From Thermococcus eurythermalis (GTDB taxonomy: Archaea > Methanobacteriota_B > Thermococci > Thermococcales > Thermococcaceae), in the NCBI RefSeq assembly GCF_000769655.1, contig NZ_CP008887.1, positions 1 through 64,000 on the forward strand: a DNA stretch of 64,000 nt. The letters are read 5' to 3'. Of the stretch, positions 18,745 through 27,516 are shown piece after piece. The translations under genes were made by a program, and so were the position numbers. Each line of letters opens with the position of its first letter. Within the stretch, counting starts at the first letter, position 1. Under the pieces are notes generated by a model. That model saw only the letters and a program-made list of their open reading frames with translations. It had not been told where the DNA came from and searched no databases.

Positions 18745-18783
18745 GACCATCACCGGAACGAATCACTGCATATCTTACGCGGA

Positions 18784-18798
18784 AGTTTTTTAAAAGCT
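18784..18798. promoter_or_regulatory. Shared TATA-like element between genes 18744(-) and 18817(+)
   Basis: AGTTTTTTAAAAGCTT lies about 25 bp before the plus-strand ATG and about 45 bp before the minus-strand ATG, and is symmetrical enough to serve both. The plus-strand transcript would be leaderless, as no Shine-Dalgarno precedes its ATG. Confidence 0.45.
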
Positions 18799-18816
18799 TA
18801 CTCACAGCGCAATTCC

Positions 18817-19917
18817 ATGTATGGCATGATACTGGGCAAAAACCCCGAGCTTGGAAGGGCAGAGTTCTACTCATTCGCGAGGCGCTTCGGGCTAAGGGTC
18901 AAACCTATCGAGGAAGGAAAAAACTGGATTGTTTTCGAGTCAAAGCCTTCAATAGAGAGGCACTTCCGCTGGCTCGGCGGTTCTCTCAAGCTGGTCAGAA
19001 TCGTCGGCGAGGGGGAAGAGGCGATAAAAGACCTCGAATACGCGAAACTTTTCACAGTCAGCCTTTATGGAAAGGACGACTGGAAGCTCTGGAGAAAGCT
19101 TGGAAGCACCGTTAAGAAGGAGTTCAAGAAGAAGGGGCCAGCCAAGTTCTTCAAGCCGGCCAAGGTCTATTCCATGCCGGCCGAGCTAATCCTGAAGGGC
19201 TTTCCGGAGACAAAGGACGTGGTCTTCCTGTTCAGGGACGACGGAAGCTTTCTCGTGGGCGAGACGGTTAAGGTTACCGACCCCTTCGAGCTGAAGAAAC
19301 TCGACGTGGAAAGACCAGTTCAGAGGCCAATCCTCTCTATTCCGCCGAGGCTTGCCCGGATAATGGTGAACCTCACCGAGGTGAGGAAGGGCCTCTTCCT
19401 TGACCCCTTCTGCGGCATTGGAACTGTCCTTCAGGAGTTCGTCCTCCAGGGACTGCCTGCCTACGGGAGCGACAGAGACCCTGAAAGGGTGAGGGAAGCG
19501 AGGCGGAACATCGAGTGGCTCAGGCGGGAGTTCAGGCTCAAGAACTCGGCAAGGATAGAGGTCTGCGACGCAAGGAAGCTGAAGCGCTGTTTCCGCGAGA
19601 GGTTTGATGCCATAGTTACCGAGCCCTACCTCGGGAAGCCCCTGAAGAGGAACCCGGGCAGGGGAGAGGCGATAAAGCTCGCCAACGAACTGGACAGGCT
19701 GTACTTTTCGGTCTTCGAGAGCTTCTCGGACGTCCTGAAGAGGAACGGTAGGGTGGTCTTCGTCTTTCCGGCGTATAGACTGAGGGACGGGAGCATCTAC
19801 CGGAAAGACCGGAAGTGGCTCAGGAAACTAGGCTTCGAGGTTCTGTCGAGGCACCTCGACTACGAGGAGAGGCACCGCTTGGTCAGGGACATCCACGTGA
19901 TAAGAAAAAGGAGCTAA
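18817..19917 (+). CDS. Trm11/TrmG10-like RNA methyltransferase
   Basis: 366 aa. The N-terminal half is a THUMP-like RNA-binding region; residues about 170 onward are a Rossmann methyltransferase with FLDPFCGIGTVLQEF as SAM motif I and AYGSDRDPERV as motif II. The catalytic motif reads TEPYLGKPL rather than the DPPY of characterised tRNA m2G10 enzymes, so it belongs to a sub-branch whose substrate is less sure. Leaderless start likely. Confidence 0.8.
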   Translation: MYGMILGKNPELGRAEFYSFARRFGLRVKPIEEGKNWIVFESKPSIERHFRWLGGSLKLVRIVGEGEEAIKDLEYAKLFTVSLYGKDDWKLWRKLGSTVKKEFKKKGPAKFFKPAKVYSMPAELILKGFPETKDVVFLFRDDGSFLVGETVKVTDPFELKKLDVERPVQRPILSIPPRLARIMVNLTEVRKGLFLDPFCGIGTVLQEFVLQGLPAYGSDRDPERVREARRNIEWLRREFRLKNSARIEVCDARKLKRCFRERFDAIVTEPYLGKPLKRNPGRGEAIKLANELDRLYFSVFESFSDVLKRNGRVVFVFPAYRLRDGSIYRKDRKWLRKLGFEVLSRHLDYEERHRLVRDIHVIRKRS

Positions 19918-21107
19918 GAGAGCTCCTCGATCGGGAGCTTCATCCTGCTCGAAACAAGGAGAAGGAGTATTCCAAGCAGGGTCATGCCGATGTAGATGAC
20001 CATCCCGGTCGTGACGCTCTTCACGAGGACGAACATGACGTTGGGTGCGACGGCGTTGGCCGAGTTCGAGATGAGCCCGAGGGCAAAGCTGGCCTCCGGG
20101 TAGATTTCTTTCGGGTACGCCGCCGGAGCGGTGGTCCAGAACGCCGGGCCCGTTCCCTGAACGATTCCAGTTATCGCGATTCCGAGGAGCGCCAGCGTGT
20201 AATCGTTTGCGCTTATGGCTCTCCAGAGAATGAAGAGGCCCACGAAGGTCACCGCGTAGGAGAGGGTCATAACGCTGACGATGGCCTTGAACAGGCCGCG
20301 GTTGCTCGTGTTCTTAAGGGAGAGGCGGTAGCCGAGGTAGCCCATGATTATCGACCAGAGGGCCATCGAGACCTCAAGGGTCATGACGAGGTTCGCCACT
20401 TGGTCGTCGCTGAAGTGGACGTTGTGAAGCGTGAAGGAGCCCAGGGTGAAGACAACCCACAGGGCAGGGAAGAACGTGAAGCCGAAGACCCACGTGAAGG
20501 GAATCTTCCAGACGTTGGCCTTGGACGAGTGCTCCTCCTTGGGAATTTCAAAATCCTCGACGAAGAGCCACCATATGGCGAGCATGACGTACATGAGGAC
20601 GGCGGAGATTAGGAAGGCCTGAGTAACCGACGACCAGCTCGCATCACTGCCGCCGGCCCACTTGGCCAGGTTTATACCGTAGATTCCACCCCAGAAGATT
20701 CCAGATAGGATTATGCCCTTGGCGAAGGGCCTCTCGGCCACAAAGAGCCTGGCAATCTGGTTGCTGAATACAGCTATCAAAGCAACTATGAATCCCTGGA
20801 AGAAGCGGAGTGCAACGACACCCCACCAGTTAGGCATGAACGGGATCAGGAACTGAGGAATCGCGGCAAAGCTCACTATCAAGGCAACACTCCTCTTAAA
20901 AGAGCCCTTGAAGAGGCTCGTCCCACCGAGGAGGAAAGCGACGAAGAGGCCGACAACGTAGGCCGTCTGCTGGTAGCCCATCATCGCCTCCGTGATGCCG
21001 TAGTGCATCAAAACCGCACCCTTGAATTTCTCAAGCATGTGCATCGTCCCAAAGCCTGAAGCAACTAGAAGGGTGTTAATCAATACCGTTGACCACCTTT
21101 TGTCCAT
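19914..21107 (-). CDS. Major facilitator superfamily transporter
   Basis: 397 aa with about twelve hydrophobic segments and a central cytoplasmic loop (VEDFEIPKEEHSSKANVWK). The loop after helix 2 is GGTSLFKGSFKRSV, the degenerate MFS A motif. Substrate unknown. It is the last gene of a three-gene operon with an aminotransferase and a GDT1-type protein, suggesting transport of an amino or keto acid, but this is only contextual. RBS GGAGGGT precedes the ATG; its stop overlaps the methyltransferase stop. Confidence 0.82.
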   Translation of the reverse strand: MDKRWSTVLINTLLVASGFGTMHMLEKFKGAVLMHYGITEAMMGYQQTAYVVGLFVAFLLGGTSLFKGSFKRSVALIVSFAAIPQFLIPFMPNWWGVVALRFFQGFIVALIAVFSNQIARLFVAERPFAKGIILSGIFWGGIYGINLAKWAGGSDASWSSVTQAFLISAVLMYVMLAIWWLFVEDFEIPKEEHSSKANVWKIPFTWVFGFTFFPALWVVFTLGSFTLHNVHFSDDQVANLVMTLEVSMALWSIIMGYLGYRLSLKNTSNRGLFKAIVSVMTLSYAVTFVGLFILWRAISANDYTLALLGIAITGIVQGTGPAFWTTAPAAYPKEIYPEASFALGLISNSANAVAPNVMFVLVKSVTTGMVIYIGMTLLGILLLLVSSRMKLPIEELS

Positions 21108-21119
21108 ATCCGACCCTCC

Positions 21120-21383
21120 TTAGAGTTTTCCAAGCAGCATCAGGGCACCAAACACTATGAAGAGCACCCCAGCGCCTTTGTGTATAAACTCCACGGGGAG
21201 AACGTCCCCGAGCTTATCGCCGAGCAGGGCGCCGATGAGGTTGACGGCGGCGAGACCGAAGACCGCACCGAGAAAAGCTGTTTTCCACCCATACTTAGAG
21301 GCGAAGGCTATCGTCGCCAGCTGTGTTTTGTCACCCAGCTCCGCCAAAAAGATGGAGATAAAGACTGCGAGTAGCTCCTGCAT
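21120..21383 (-). CDS. Half-size GDT1/TMEM165 (UPF0016) cation transporter
   Basis: 87 aa, three membrane helices. FLAELGDKTQLATIAFAS contains the family motif ExGDKT near residue 15. Full-length members (Gdt1, TMEM165, MneA) carry two such repeats and move Mn2+ or Ca2+; this protein has one, so it would need to dimerise. RBS GAGGTGG. Twelve bases separate it from each neighbour in the operon. Confidence 0.82.
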   Translation of the reverse strand: MQELLAVFISIFLAELGDKTQLATIAFASKYGWKTAFLGAVFGLAAVNLIGALLGDKLGDVLPVEFIHKGAGVLFIVFGALMLLGKL

Positions 21384-21395
21384 TAATTTACCACC

Positions 21396-22574
21396 TCACA
21401 GCTTGGAGAGGGCCTCCTTCATTCTCTCCATCGCCTCGATGAGCTTCTCCTTCTCCGTTGCGTAGCTTATCCTGACCCATCCCTCGCCCTGCTTTCCGAA
21501 GGCAGTTCCGGGGATGACGACCACACGGGCGTTGTCAAGGAGCCAGTTCGCGAAGTCCTCGCTGCTCATGTCGAGCTCCGGGTCAATCTTGGCCCAGATG
21601 TAGAAGGCACCCTTGGGCTTGAAGGGCTGTATGTGGGGCATCTCGTTGAGGTACTTGAGGACGAGCTTCCTCCTCTCGTCGTAAACCCTCCTCATGGTCT
21701 CAACGGCTTCCCAGCTCCTCTTGTCGCGAAGGGCAGTTATTCCCGCTATCTGGATGAAGGACGTGACGTTTCCAACGACGTAGGCGTGGAGCTTTATCAT
21801 GTCCCTGATTACCTGCTTGGGCGCTATGGCAAAGCCGAGCCTCCAGCCGGTCATGGCAAAGGTCTTTGAGAAGGAGTTGGCCAGTATCGTGTTGTCCGGG
21901 GCGTACTTAATCATTGGGTAGTGCTTCGCCCCCTCGTAGAGGAAGTGCTCGTAGGGTTCGTCGCTGAGAATGTAGATGTTGTAGTCCTGGGCTATGTCGG
22001 CGATGGCCTTAACGGTGGACTTGTTCATGACGGCTCCGGTCGGGTTGTTCGGATAGTTGATGACAATCATCCTCGTCCTCTTGGTGATGGCCTCAACGAG
22101 TTCATCGGGGTTGATGCGGAACTTGTACTCCTCACGGAGAGGAATCCTTATGATGCCCGCCTCGGCTATCTTGGCGTCTTCCACATAGCAGACGAAGGCG
22201 GGGTCGGGGATGATAACGTCGTCGCCCTGCTCAAGGATGCTCTGGAAGGCGAGATAAGTGGCCTCGTAAGCGCCGGCGGTGACGAGGATGTTGTCAACCT
22301 CAACATCAACCTTGTAAAAGTCCTTGTAGTATTCCGCTATTGCCTCCCTAAACTCCGGGATGCCTGCATTGGGCGTGTAGTGGGTGTAACCCTCGTCGAG
22401 GGCCCTCTTCGCGGCGTCTTTAATGACATCAGGAGTATCAAAGTCAGGCTCACCAATTCCGAGAGAAATAACGTTCTCCATCTTCGAGGCCTTCTCGAAG
22501 AGTTCCCTAATCTTCGAGCGCTGAATTATGTTTATCCTTCCGGCAAGGAAGTATTTCCTTTTCTTGTAGCGCAT
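21396..22574 (-). CDS. PLP-dependent class I aminotransferase (aspartate/aromatic type)
   Basis: 392 aa. SLGIGEPDFDTP near the N-terminus, NYPNNPTGA, SDEPYEHF, the PLP-lysine motif NSFSKTFAMTGWRLGF and the C-terminal WVRISYATEKE arginine site are all present. This is fold-type I subclass I-gamma, as in Pyrococcus aromatic or aspartate aminotransferases; exact amino-acid preference cannot be read. First gene of an operon with GDT1 and MFS genes. A TATA box lies about 40 bp upstream and GGGGGGATG is the ribosome site. Confidence 0.9.
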   Translation of the reverse strand: MRYKKRKYFLAGRINIIQRSKIRELFEKASKMENVISLGIGEPDFDTPDVIKDAAKRALDEGYTHYTPNAGIPEFREAIAEYYKDFYKVDVEVDNILVTAGAYEATYLAFQSILEQGDDVIIPDPAFVCYVEDAKIAEAGIIRIPLREEYKFRINPDELVEAITKRTRMIVINYPNNPTGAVMNKSTVKAIADIAQDYNIYILSDEPYEHFLYEGAKHYPMIKYAPDNTILANSFSKTFAMTGWRLGFAIAPKQVIRDMIKLHAYVVGNVTSFIQIAGITALRDKRSWEAVETMRRVYDERRKLVLKYLNEMPHIQPFKPKGAFYIWAKIDPELDMSSEDFANWLLDNARVVVIPGTAFGKQGEGWVRISYATEKEKLIEAMERMKEALSKL

Positions 22575-22611
22575 CTAACATCCCCCCGGGCACTGCGGGG
22601 TGTAGGGAGAC

Positions 22612-22625
22612 AGTATATAAATTTA
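22612..22625 (-). promoter_or_regulatory. TATA box of aminotransferase operon
   Basis: Minus strand TAAATTTATATACT, about 40 bp before the aminotransferase ATG. Confidence 0.6.
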
Positions 22626-22659
22626 TCCTCAATTGAAGACGGAAAAAGGCAATTCGTAC

Positions 22660-23067
22660 CTACAAAACTTCGACCAGAGCTGATTTTTCAAAAAAAGTTT
22701 TCACGGCCCCATCGGGACACTCGTCAAGGGGAAGCTCTTTGAGCCCAAGTTTGTCGAGGAGTTCTCTCGCCTTGGCCTCGCCACCGAAGACCACGAGGTA
22801 GTTCTCGCCGGGCTTTGCACCCACTTCCCGAATAGCGTCCCTAATCTGGAGCACTCCGGCCAGCCTGAGGAGCAGTTCCCCCCCAAGCGTCTTCGCGTGG
22901 TTAGTACCCCGCTCAAAGGCCCTTATGGCCAGCAGTGAGGCAAAAGCGACGGCCTTCCAACATGGAATATTAACAAGCTGAACGTCCGCTCCGAGATAGG
23001 GGACAATTTCTTCAACGTTTTGGACTGAGACCCTCGTGATAAAGACTCCATCTGTTACAGGAATCAT
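22660..23067 (-). CDS. cgi121: KEOPS complex subunit Cgi121
   Basis: 135 aa. NHAKTLGGELLLRLAGVLQIRDAI is the hallmark of archaeal Cgi121, which binds Bud32 and helps deliver tRNA to the KEOPS complex for N6-threonylcarbamoyladenosine formation at A37. The protein starts directly at MIPVTDGVFITRV. The other KEOPS subunits are not in this window. Confidence 0.88.
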   Translation of the reverse strand: MIPVTDGVFITRVSVQNVEEIVPYLGADVQLVNIPCWKAVAFASLLAIRAFERGTNHAKTLGGELLLRLAGVLQIRDAIREVGAKPGENYLVVFGGEAKARELLDKLGLKELPLDECPDGAVKTFFEKSALVEVL

Positions 23068-23099
23068 TTCTGAACCCCCGTCTTTCCGTTCAGACTCCC

Positions 23100-23110
23100 G
23101 CTTTAAAAGG
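23100..23110 (-). promoter_or_regulatory. TATA box of cgi121
   Basis: Minus strand CCTTTTAAAGC about 33 bp before the ATG at 23067. Confidence 0.45.
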
Positions 23111-23167
23111 GTTTTTCAAAAAATTTTTGAAAAAGATAATATTCTAGTATTAACATGGAAGCATAAA

Positions 23168-23178
23168 GTATTTAACTA
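23168..23178 (+). promoter_or_regulatory. TATA box of the RHH-ftsZ unit
   Basis: GTATTTAACTA lies in an AT-rich divergent spacer, about 50 bp before the RHH start, leaving a leader of roughly 25-30 nt that carries GGTGGTG. Confidence 0.45.
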
Positions 23179-23228
23179 ATTAAGCACTACAACTATCACA
23201 GCGGCTTAATGGACGTGGTGGTGCAGCG

Positions 23229-23420
23229 ATGAGCAGAATGAGAATCATCAGTGTCCAGCTTCCGCAGGGCCTTATAAACGCTATGGACCAGCTTGTTAAG
23301 AAGGGTGTGTATCCTAACAGGAGTGAAGTCATCAGGGAGGCCATTCGTGAGCTTCTGAAAAAAGAACTGTACCACCTCGATACTGAAAACCGCTCAACGC
23401 CGGACTATATTATCAAATAA
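23229..23420 (+). CDS. Ribbon-helix-helix DNA-binding protein
   Basis: 63 aa. [20 protein letters not shown] is the beta-strand and first helix and [20 protein letters not shown] the second helix of the CopG/MetJ/Arc fold. Such proteins bind operators as dimers. GGTGGTG precedes the ATG. It lies 65 bp upstream of ftsZ on the same strand with no clear promoter between, so it may be cotranscribed with, or control, the cell-division gene. Confidence 0.88.
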   Translation: MSRMRIISVQLPQGLINAMDQLVKKGVYPNRSEVIREAIRELLKKELYHLDTENRSTPDYIIK

Positions 23421-23485
23421 GACACTTGAATAAGGTTTCAAATAAGCAAAAAATCAGCCCACATTTAAGATTGGGGGTTGGGGCA

Positions 23486-24724
23486 ATGGTGTTTAAGCTG
23501 CTTGAACAGGCGGGGATAAAGATAGACCTTGACGACGAGCCGAAGAGGCCTAAGATGGAAGAGAATATCATGGACGATGATGAAGACCTGATAAGGATTG
23601 TTATTGTCGGTGTTGGTGGCTCCGGTAACAACACAATAACCCGCCTATACGAACTTGGCGTCCAGGGGGCAGAGCTTATAGCCATGAACACCGATGCCCA
23701 GGCGCTGAAGCACGCTAAGGCCCACAAAAAGCTCCTCCTTGGCAAGGAGATAACACAGGGAAAGGGCTCTGGCGGTGACCCCGAGACCGGCTACCGCGCG
23801 GCAGAGGCGAGCGCTCATGAAATCGCCGAGACCATCGGCGACGCTGACCTCGTGTTCATAACCGCCGGAATGGGTAACGGAACCGGAACCGGTGCCGCTC
23901 CTGTTGTCGCAAGGGTCATAAAGGAGCGCGCAAGGCACAACGGACGCTTCCGCGAGCCGCTTGTTGTCAGCGTCGTAACGTTCCCGTTTAAGAACGAAGG
24001 GCGCCTGAGGGAAGAGAAGGCAAAGGCCGGTATAAAGGCCCTCCTCTACTACTCCGATACCGTTGTGATAATCGAGAACGACAAACTCCTCCAGCTCGTT
24101 CCAAAGCTCCCGATAAACGCCGCTTTCCGCTTTGCCGACGAGATAATAGCGAGGATGGTCAAGGGAATAACCGAGACCATAAAGCTCCCGTCTATGGTGA
24201 ACATTGACTTCGCGGACGTTTACAGCGTCATGAAGAACGGTGGAGCCGCCCTTATAGGAATCGGCGAGAGCGATTCGAGCAACAGGGCCGTTGATGCCGT
24301 TAAGAACGCCCTCCAGAACAAGCTCCTCGACGTTGAGTATGGAAGCGGTGAAAAGGCCCTCGTCCACTTCACAGTCGGCCCGGACGTCAGCCTTGGAGAG
24401 ATTAACGAAGCAATGAACATCGTCTACGAGAAGCTCGGAGAGAAGAGCGAAATCAAGTGGGGAGCGAGGATTGACGAGGACATGGGCAAGATGGTCAGGG
24501 CCATGGTGATAATGACCGGCGTCAAGAGCCCGCACATCCTCGGTGGTGAAACCGCACTCCAGCTCGCACCGAAGGAGTCGCTCCTTCCAGCGAAGCCAAA
24601 GAGGGAATTCGGTTCATCATTTGAGGACAAGCTCTACAAGACGATAGCGAGGAGAGAAGAGTCGAAGGCAGGGCTTCCGCCCTATGTGAGCAGGGTCTTC
24701 GACGACTTCGAAGACCTTTCCTGA
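23486..24724 (+). CDS. ftsZ: Cell division protein FtsZ
   Basis: 412 aa. Tubulin-like GTPase that polymerises into the division ring. GVGGSGNNT (42-50) and the tubulin signature [10 protein letters not shown] (128-137) are intact, as is the T7 synergy region [11 protein letters not shown]. The ATG at 23486 is preceded by a G-rich ribosome site; an in-frame opening 20 codons upstream lacks one. The C-terminus ends [11 protein letters not shown], a likely partner-binding tail. Followed 31 bp later by a ParA-like ATPase. Confidence 0.97.
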   Translation: MVFKLLEQAGIKIDLDDEPKRPKMEENIMDDDEDLIRIVIVGVGGSGNNTITRLYELGVQGAELIAMNTDAQALKHAKAHKKLLLGKEITQGKGSGGDPETGYRAAEASAHEIAETIGDADLVFITAGMGNGTGTGAAPVVARVIKERARHNGRFREPLVVSVVTFPFKNEGRLREEKAKAGIKALLYYSDTVVIIENDKLLQLVPKLPINAAFRFADEIIARMVKGITETIKLPSMVNIDFADVYSVMKNGGAALIGIGESDSSNRAVDAVKNALQNKLLDVEYGSGEKALVHFTVGPDVSLGEINEAMNIVYEKLGEKSEIKWGARIDEDMGKMVRAMVIMTGVKSPHILGGETALQLAPKESLLPAKPKREFGSSFEDKLYKTIARREESKAGLPPYVSRVFDDFEDLS

Positions 24725-24755
24725 CTAACTCTTTTTAACTCATAGGGTGAAAACC

Positions 24756-25526
24756 ATGGCAGTGGTAATCAGCGTTGCCAATCAGAAGGGGGGAGTCGGG
24801 AAGACGACCCTGACGATGAACCTCGGCTACGCCCTAGCAGACATGGGCAAAAGAGTCCTGCTCGTTGACATAGACCCCCAGTTCAACCTTACGTTTGGCC
24901 TGATCGGCATGAAGGTTCTTGAGTACGGGGACAGGAACGTCGGTACGCTGATGACGAGGGAGAGCGAAATCGAGGAGAGCCTTGTCCATATCCAGGAGAA
25001 CCTCGACCTCGTGCCCAGCCACCTCAACCTGTCCGCCAGGGAGATTGAGATTATCAACGCCTACAACCGGGAAAGGAGGCTCGAAAAGGCCCTCCTGCCC
25101 GTTCTGCCGGACTACGACTACGTCCTAATAGACAACCCGCCGAGCATGGGGATATTCCTCGTTAACTCCCTCACCGCCTCGGACTACGTGCTCATACCTC
25201 TGGAGCTGAGCTACTTCGGCGTCATAGGAATGCAGCTGATGTTCAACCTCATGAGGATGATTCGCGAGGAGACCAACGAGAACCTCAAGCTTCTCGGACT
25301 CGTTCCCAACAAGTTCACGAAGCAGACAAAGGTTCCAAAGCTCCGCCTCAAGGAGCTCAAGGAGACCTACCCAGATGCACCGATACTGACTACGATTCCA
25401 AAGGCAATAGCCCTGGAAAAGGCGCAGAGCGAGGGCAAGAGCATATTTGAGTTTGAGCCCCAGAACCGCGCCGCGAAAGCCTTTCAAAAGCTCGCGAAAG
25501 AGGTGGTTGAGATTGCCGAAGGATAA
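24756..25526 (+). CDS. ParA/MinD-superfamily ATPase (Soj-like)
   Basis: 256 aa. VISVANQKGGVGKTTLTMNLG is the deviant Walker A, LLVDIDPQFNLTFGL the switch I region and YVLIDNPPSMG Walker B. The closest pattern is plasmid/chromosome ParA (Soj) rather than MinD, since no amphipathic membrane-targeting helix ends the protein. The ATG at 24756 has AGGGTG upstream. A ribbon-helix-helix gene overlaps its 3' end, forming a probable partition pair next to ftsZ. Confidence 0.9.
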   Translation: MAVVISVANQKGGVGKTTLTMNLGYALADMGKRVLLVDIDPQFNLTFGLIGMKVLEYGDRNVGTLMTRESEIEESLVHIQENLDLVPSHLNLSAREIEIINAYNRERRLEKALLPVLPDYDYVLIDNPPSMGIFLVNSLTASDYVLIPLELSYFGVIGMQLMFNLMRMIREETNENLKLLGLVPNKFTKQTKVPKLRLKELKETYPDAPILTTIPKAIALEKAQSEGKSIFEFEPQNRAAKAFQKLAKEVVEIAEG

Positions 25527-25839
25527 AATTCCCAAGCTCTTTGATGGCTCGGTAGATGAGCTCACAAAGCCGACCAAGGCAAAGTCCAGGAAGGAGCAGA
25601 GCCTGAAGAAGGAGAAGATGCAGAAGACCCTCTACGTAAGCAGGGACATGAACATGAAGCTAATCCAGCTCTACGCCGAGGAAGGAAGGAGGCAGAGCGC
25701 CATCGTCGAGGACGCGGTTAATCTCTACTACTACCTCCGCCTCGCCCTCGGGGAGAAGAAGTTCGAGGAGCTTCTAAGCGCCGTCAAAAGGGAAGACCCG
25801 GAGTTCCTGCGCGATTACCTTGCAAAGCTAAAACCTTAG
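25513..25839 (+). CDS. Ribbon-helix-helix partner of ParA-like ATPase
   Basis: 108 aa with a TTG start at 25513, chosen because AGGTGG at 25501-25506 gives proper spacing and no ATG is suitably placed. A basic N-terminal tail (LPKDKIPKLFDGSVDEL, then KPTKAKSRKEQSLKKEK) of the type that stimulates ParA is followed by the ribbon-helix-helix KTLYVSRDMNMKLIQLYAEE and RRQSAIVEDAVNLYYYL. The 14-bp overlap with the ParA gene implies coupling. Proposed centromere-binding protein (ParB function). Confidence 0.7.
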   Translation: MPKDKIPKLFDGSVDELTKPTKAKSRKEQSLKKEKMQKTLYVSRDMNMKLIQLYAEEGRRQSAIVEDAVNLYYYLRLALGEKKFEELLSAVKREDPEFLRDYLAKLKP

Positions 25840-25855
25840 GGCCCCACCCCTAAGG
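25834..25855. terminator. Hairpin between convergent genes
   Basis: CCTTAGGG and CCCTAAGG form an 8-bp stem with a 6-nt loop over the stop codon of the RHH gene, in the short spacer facing ribL. Probably a bidirectional termination or stability element. Confidence 0.45.
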
Positions 25856-25883
25856 TCAAATCAAAAGGTAAAATAAGCCCCGA

Positions 25884-26342
25884 TCACTCGCAGAACTCCT
25901 CGATTATTCTTCTTATTATCTTGCTCGTCTTCGCCCTGTCGCTCTTGTAGAGGTAAGGAATCCGTATTACCTCAGCGTTTATCCCGTGCTTCCTGAGCTC
26001 CTCCTTGAGCTTCTCGCAGTTGAAGTTCTGGTCCGGGCCAATTGCTATAACGTCGGGGTTTATCCGCTTCACGAGCTCGAAGTCTATCCCACCAGGAGAG
26101 CCTATGTAGACCTCGTCAACGTATCTAATTGCCTTCAGGAGCTCGGCCCTGTCTTCGGCGGGGTTTACGGGCTCACGGCGCTTCTGTCTCCTGACGGTCT
26201 CGTCATGGGCGACTATGACCACCAGCTCGTCCCCAAGGCTCTTTGCCTTGCTCAAAAAATGAATGTGGCCGACGTGGAGGATATCAAAAACTCCCCCAAC
26301 AAGAACACGGATTTTCTCCTTCTCTTCCCCAGGTTCCCCCAT
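25884..26342 (-). CDS. ribL: Archaeal FAD synthetase
   Basis: 152 aa. [32 protein letters not shown] has the HxGH motif of nucleotidyltransferases, and the length and [11 protein letters not shown]-like region match RibL, which adenylates FMN to FAD with CTP or ATP. Two cysteines (NFNCEKL and the third-last position) may correspond to the conserved Cys pair of RibL. Start has GGTGGGCTAAA upstream. It follows the PUA-protein gene by one base. Confidence 0.88.
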   Translation of the reverse strand: MGEPGEEKEKIRVLVGGVFDILHVGHIHFLSKAKSLGDELVVIVAHDETVRRQKRREPVNPAEDRAELLKAIRYVDEVYIGSPGGIDFELVKRINPDVIAIGPDQNFNCEKLKEELRKHGINAEVIRIPYLYKSDRAKTSKIIRRIIEEFCE

Positions 26343-26343
26343 T

Positions 26344-26862
26344 TTAGCCCACCGTGACGTTCCAAATCTTGTCCTTGGCGTGGTGGATGTTCTTAACTGC
26401 CTTGCCCTTAGGCTTCTCCTTCATCGCCTTGCCGCTCATCAGGGCTATCCCGATGGCGAGGGGTCTCCCATAGTTCTCCTCAACAACGAAGACGAAATCC
26501 CCTTCCTTGATGTTCTCATCGGCGTCAACTATGCCCGCGGCCATGACGTCGGCGCCGTTGATGATGTACGGAACTGCCCCTTCATCAACGACGACGCGCC
26601 TCGGCCACTTCCTCAGGTCTTCTTCGTTGGACAGCTCGTAGAGCGCTATGACGAGCGGGAAAATCAGGCCCTTCCTCCGTATGAAGAAGGGCTTTCCGTT
26701 GACAAGGAGGATTTCTGTGGTCTTGTCGAATTCAGCGACCTCAACGCGGTCCTTCTTGCTCAGCATCTTCTCGGCTATCTCCTCGCCGAAAATCTCGGCC
26801 ATCTCGCGGATTATGGCCTTTACCTCCTTCTTGCTGAGGGGGTGCTTGACCTTCAGCTCCAT
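26344..26862 (-). CDS. PUA-domain RNA-binding protein
   Basis: 172 aa. The C-terminal half ([57 protein letters not shown]) is a PUA domain, and the N-terminal part is a pre-PUA module as in MCT-1/Tma20-like proteins, which act on ribosomes and tRNA in eukaryotes. ATG at 26862 has GGAGG at 7 bp; GTG two codons earlier is inside that spacer. Its start overlaps the pyrF stop. Confidence 0.85.
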   Translation of the reverse strand: MELKVKHPLSKKEVKAIIREMAEIFGEEIAEKMLSKKDRVEVAEFDKTTEILLVNGKPFFIRRKGLIFPLVIALYELSNEEDLRKWPRRVVVDEGAVPYIINGADVMAAGIVDADENIKEGDFVFVVEENYGRPLAIGIALMSGKAMKEKPKGKAVKNIHHAKDKIWNVTVG

Positions 26863-26864
26863 CC

Positions 26865-27512
26865 TCACACCTCCATGGTCTCTTCGTAAAGCCTTCTCGC
26901 GCTCTCCCTCGGGTTCTCGCTCGCGTAGATTGAACGCCCCACGATGATGTAGTCGGCACCGGCCTTTAAAACCTCGCCCGCCTTTCCACCCTGGGCGCCA
27001 ACTCCAGGGGTTAGGATTTTGACTTCGCTATTAAGCCTTGAGCGTATGTAGGCAACCCTCTCGGGTCTCGTGGCGGGTGCTATGACGCCGAAGGGCTCAA
27101 GCCTGTTGGCGAGTTCCACCAGCTTGTCGGTAGCGGGCTGAATAAACTCCTTCGCTCCGGGGTGGCTCATCTCGACGACGATTATCGTCTTCCCGAGCTC
27201 CATAACAGCCCGAACGCTGTCGCTACCGACGAAGCCGTGCGCTATTATGTAGTCCGCACCGGCCTCAAAGACCCTGCTCGCTATCAGCCTGTTGGTGTTT
27301 GGAATGTCAGCGAGCTTGAGGTCGGCTATAATCGGAAGACCTGTTGCATCTTTGAGCTCCGTGACGATTCCCAGGCCCGAGCCGATTATGAGCGGCCAGT
27401 TCACCTTAATCGCCCAGAGGTACTCGGCCGTTTGCTCCGCTATTTTAAGCGCCCTCTCACGCTCGTAGACGTCCAGGGCAAGGATTAGCCTGCTCTCGTT
27501 ATTCCCGCTCAT
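26865..27512 (-). CDS. pyrF: Orotidine 5'-phosphate decarboxylase
   Basis: 215 aa. Catalyses the last step of UMP synthesis. The catalytic DxKxxD motif is IIADLKLADIPNTN (about residues 62-75), and TPGVGAQGGKAGEVLKAGADYIIVGRSIY forms the phosphate-binding loop. RBS GAGGTGA. Part of a tight minus-strand cluster with a regulator upstream and PUA and ribL genes downstream. Confidence 0.95.
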   Translation of the reverse strand: MSGNNESRLILALDVYERERALKIAEQTAEYLWAIKVNWPLIIGSGLGIVTELKDATGLPIIADLKLADIPNTNRLIASRVFEAGADYIIAHGFVGSDSVRAVMELGKTIIVVEMSHPGAKEFIQPATDKLVELANRLEPFGVIAPATRPERVAYIRSRLNSEVKILTPGVGAQGGKAGEVLKAGADYIIVGRSIYASENPRESARRLYEETMEV

Positions 27513-27516
27513 TTCG

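Noticed and set aside
26263-26889. 208-codon plus-strand frame across ribL and the PUA gene
   Set aside because: Antisense to two well-supported genes and without a ribosome site.
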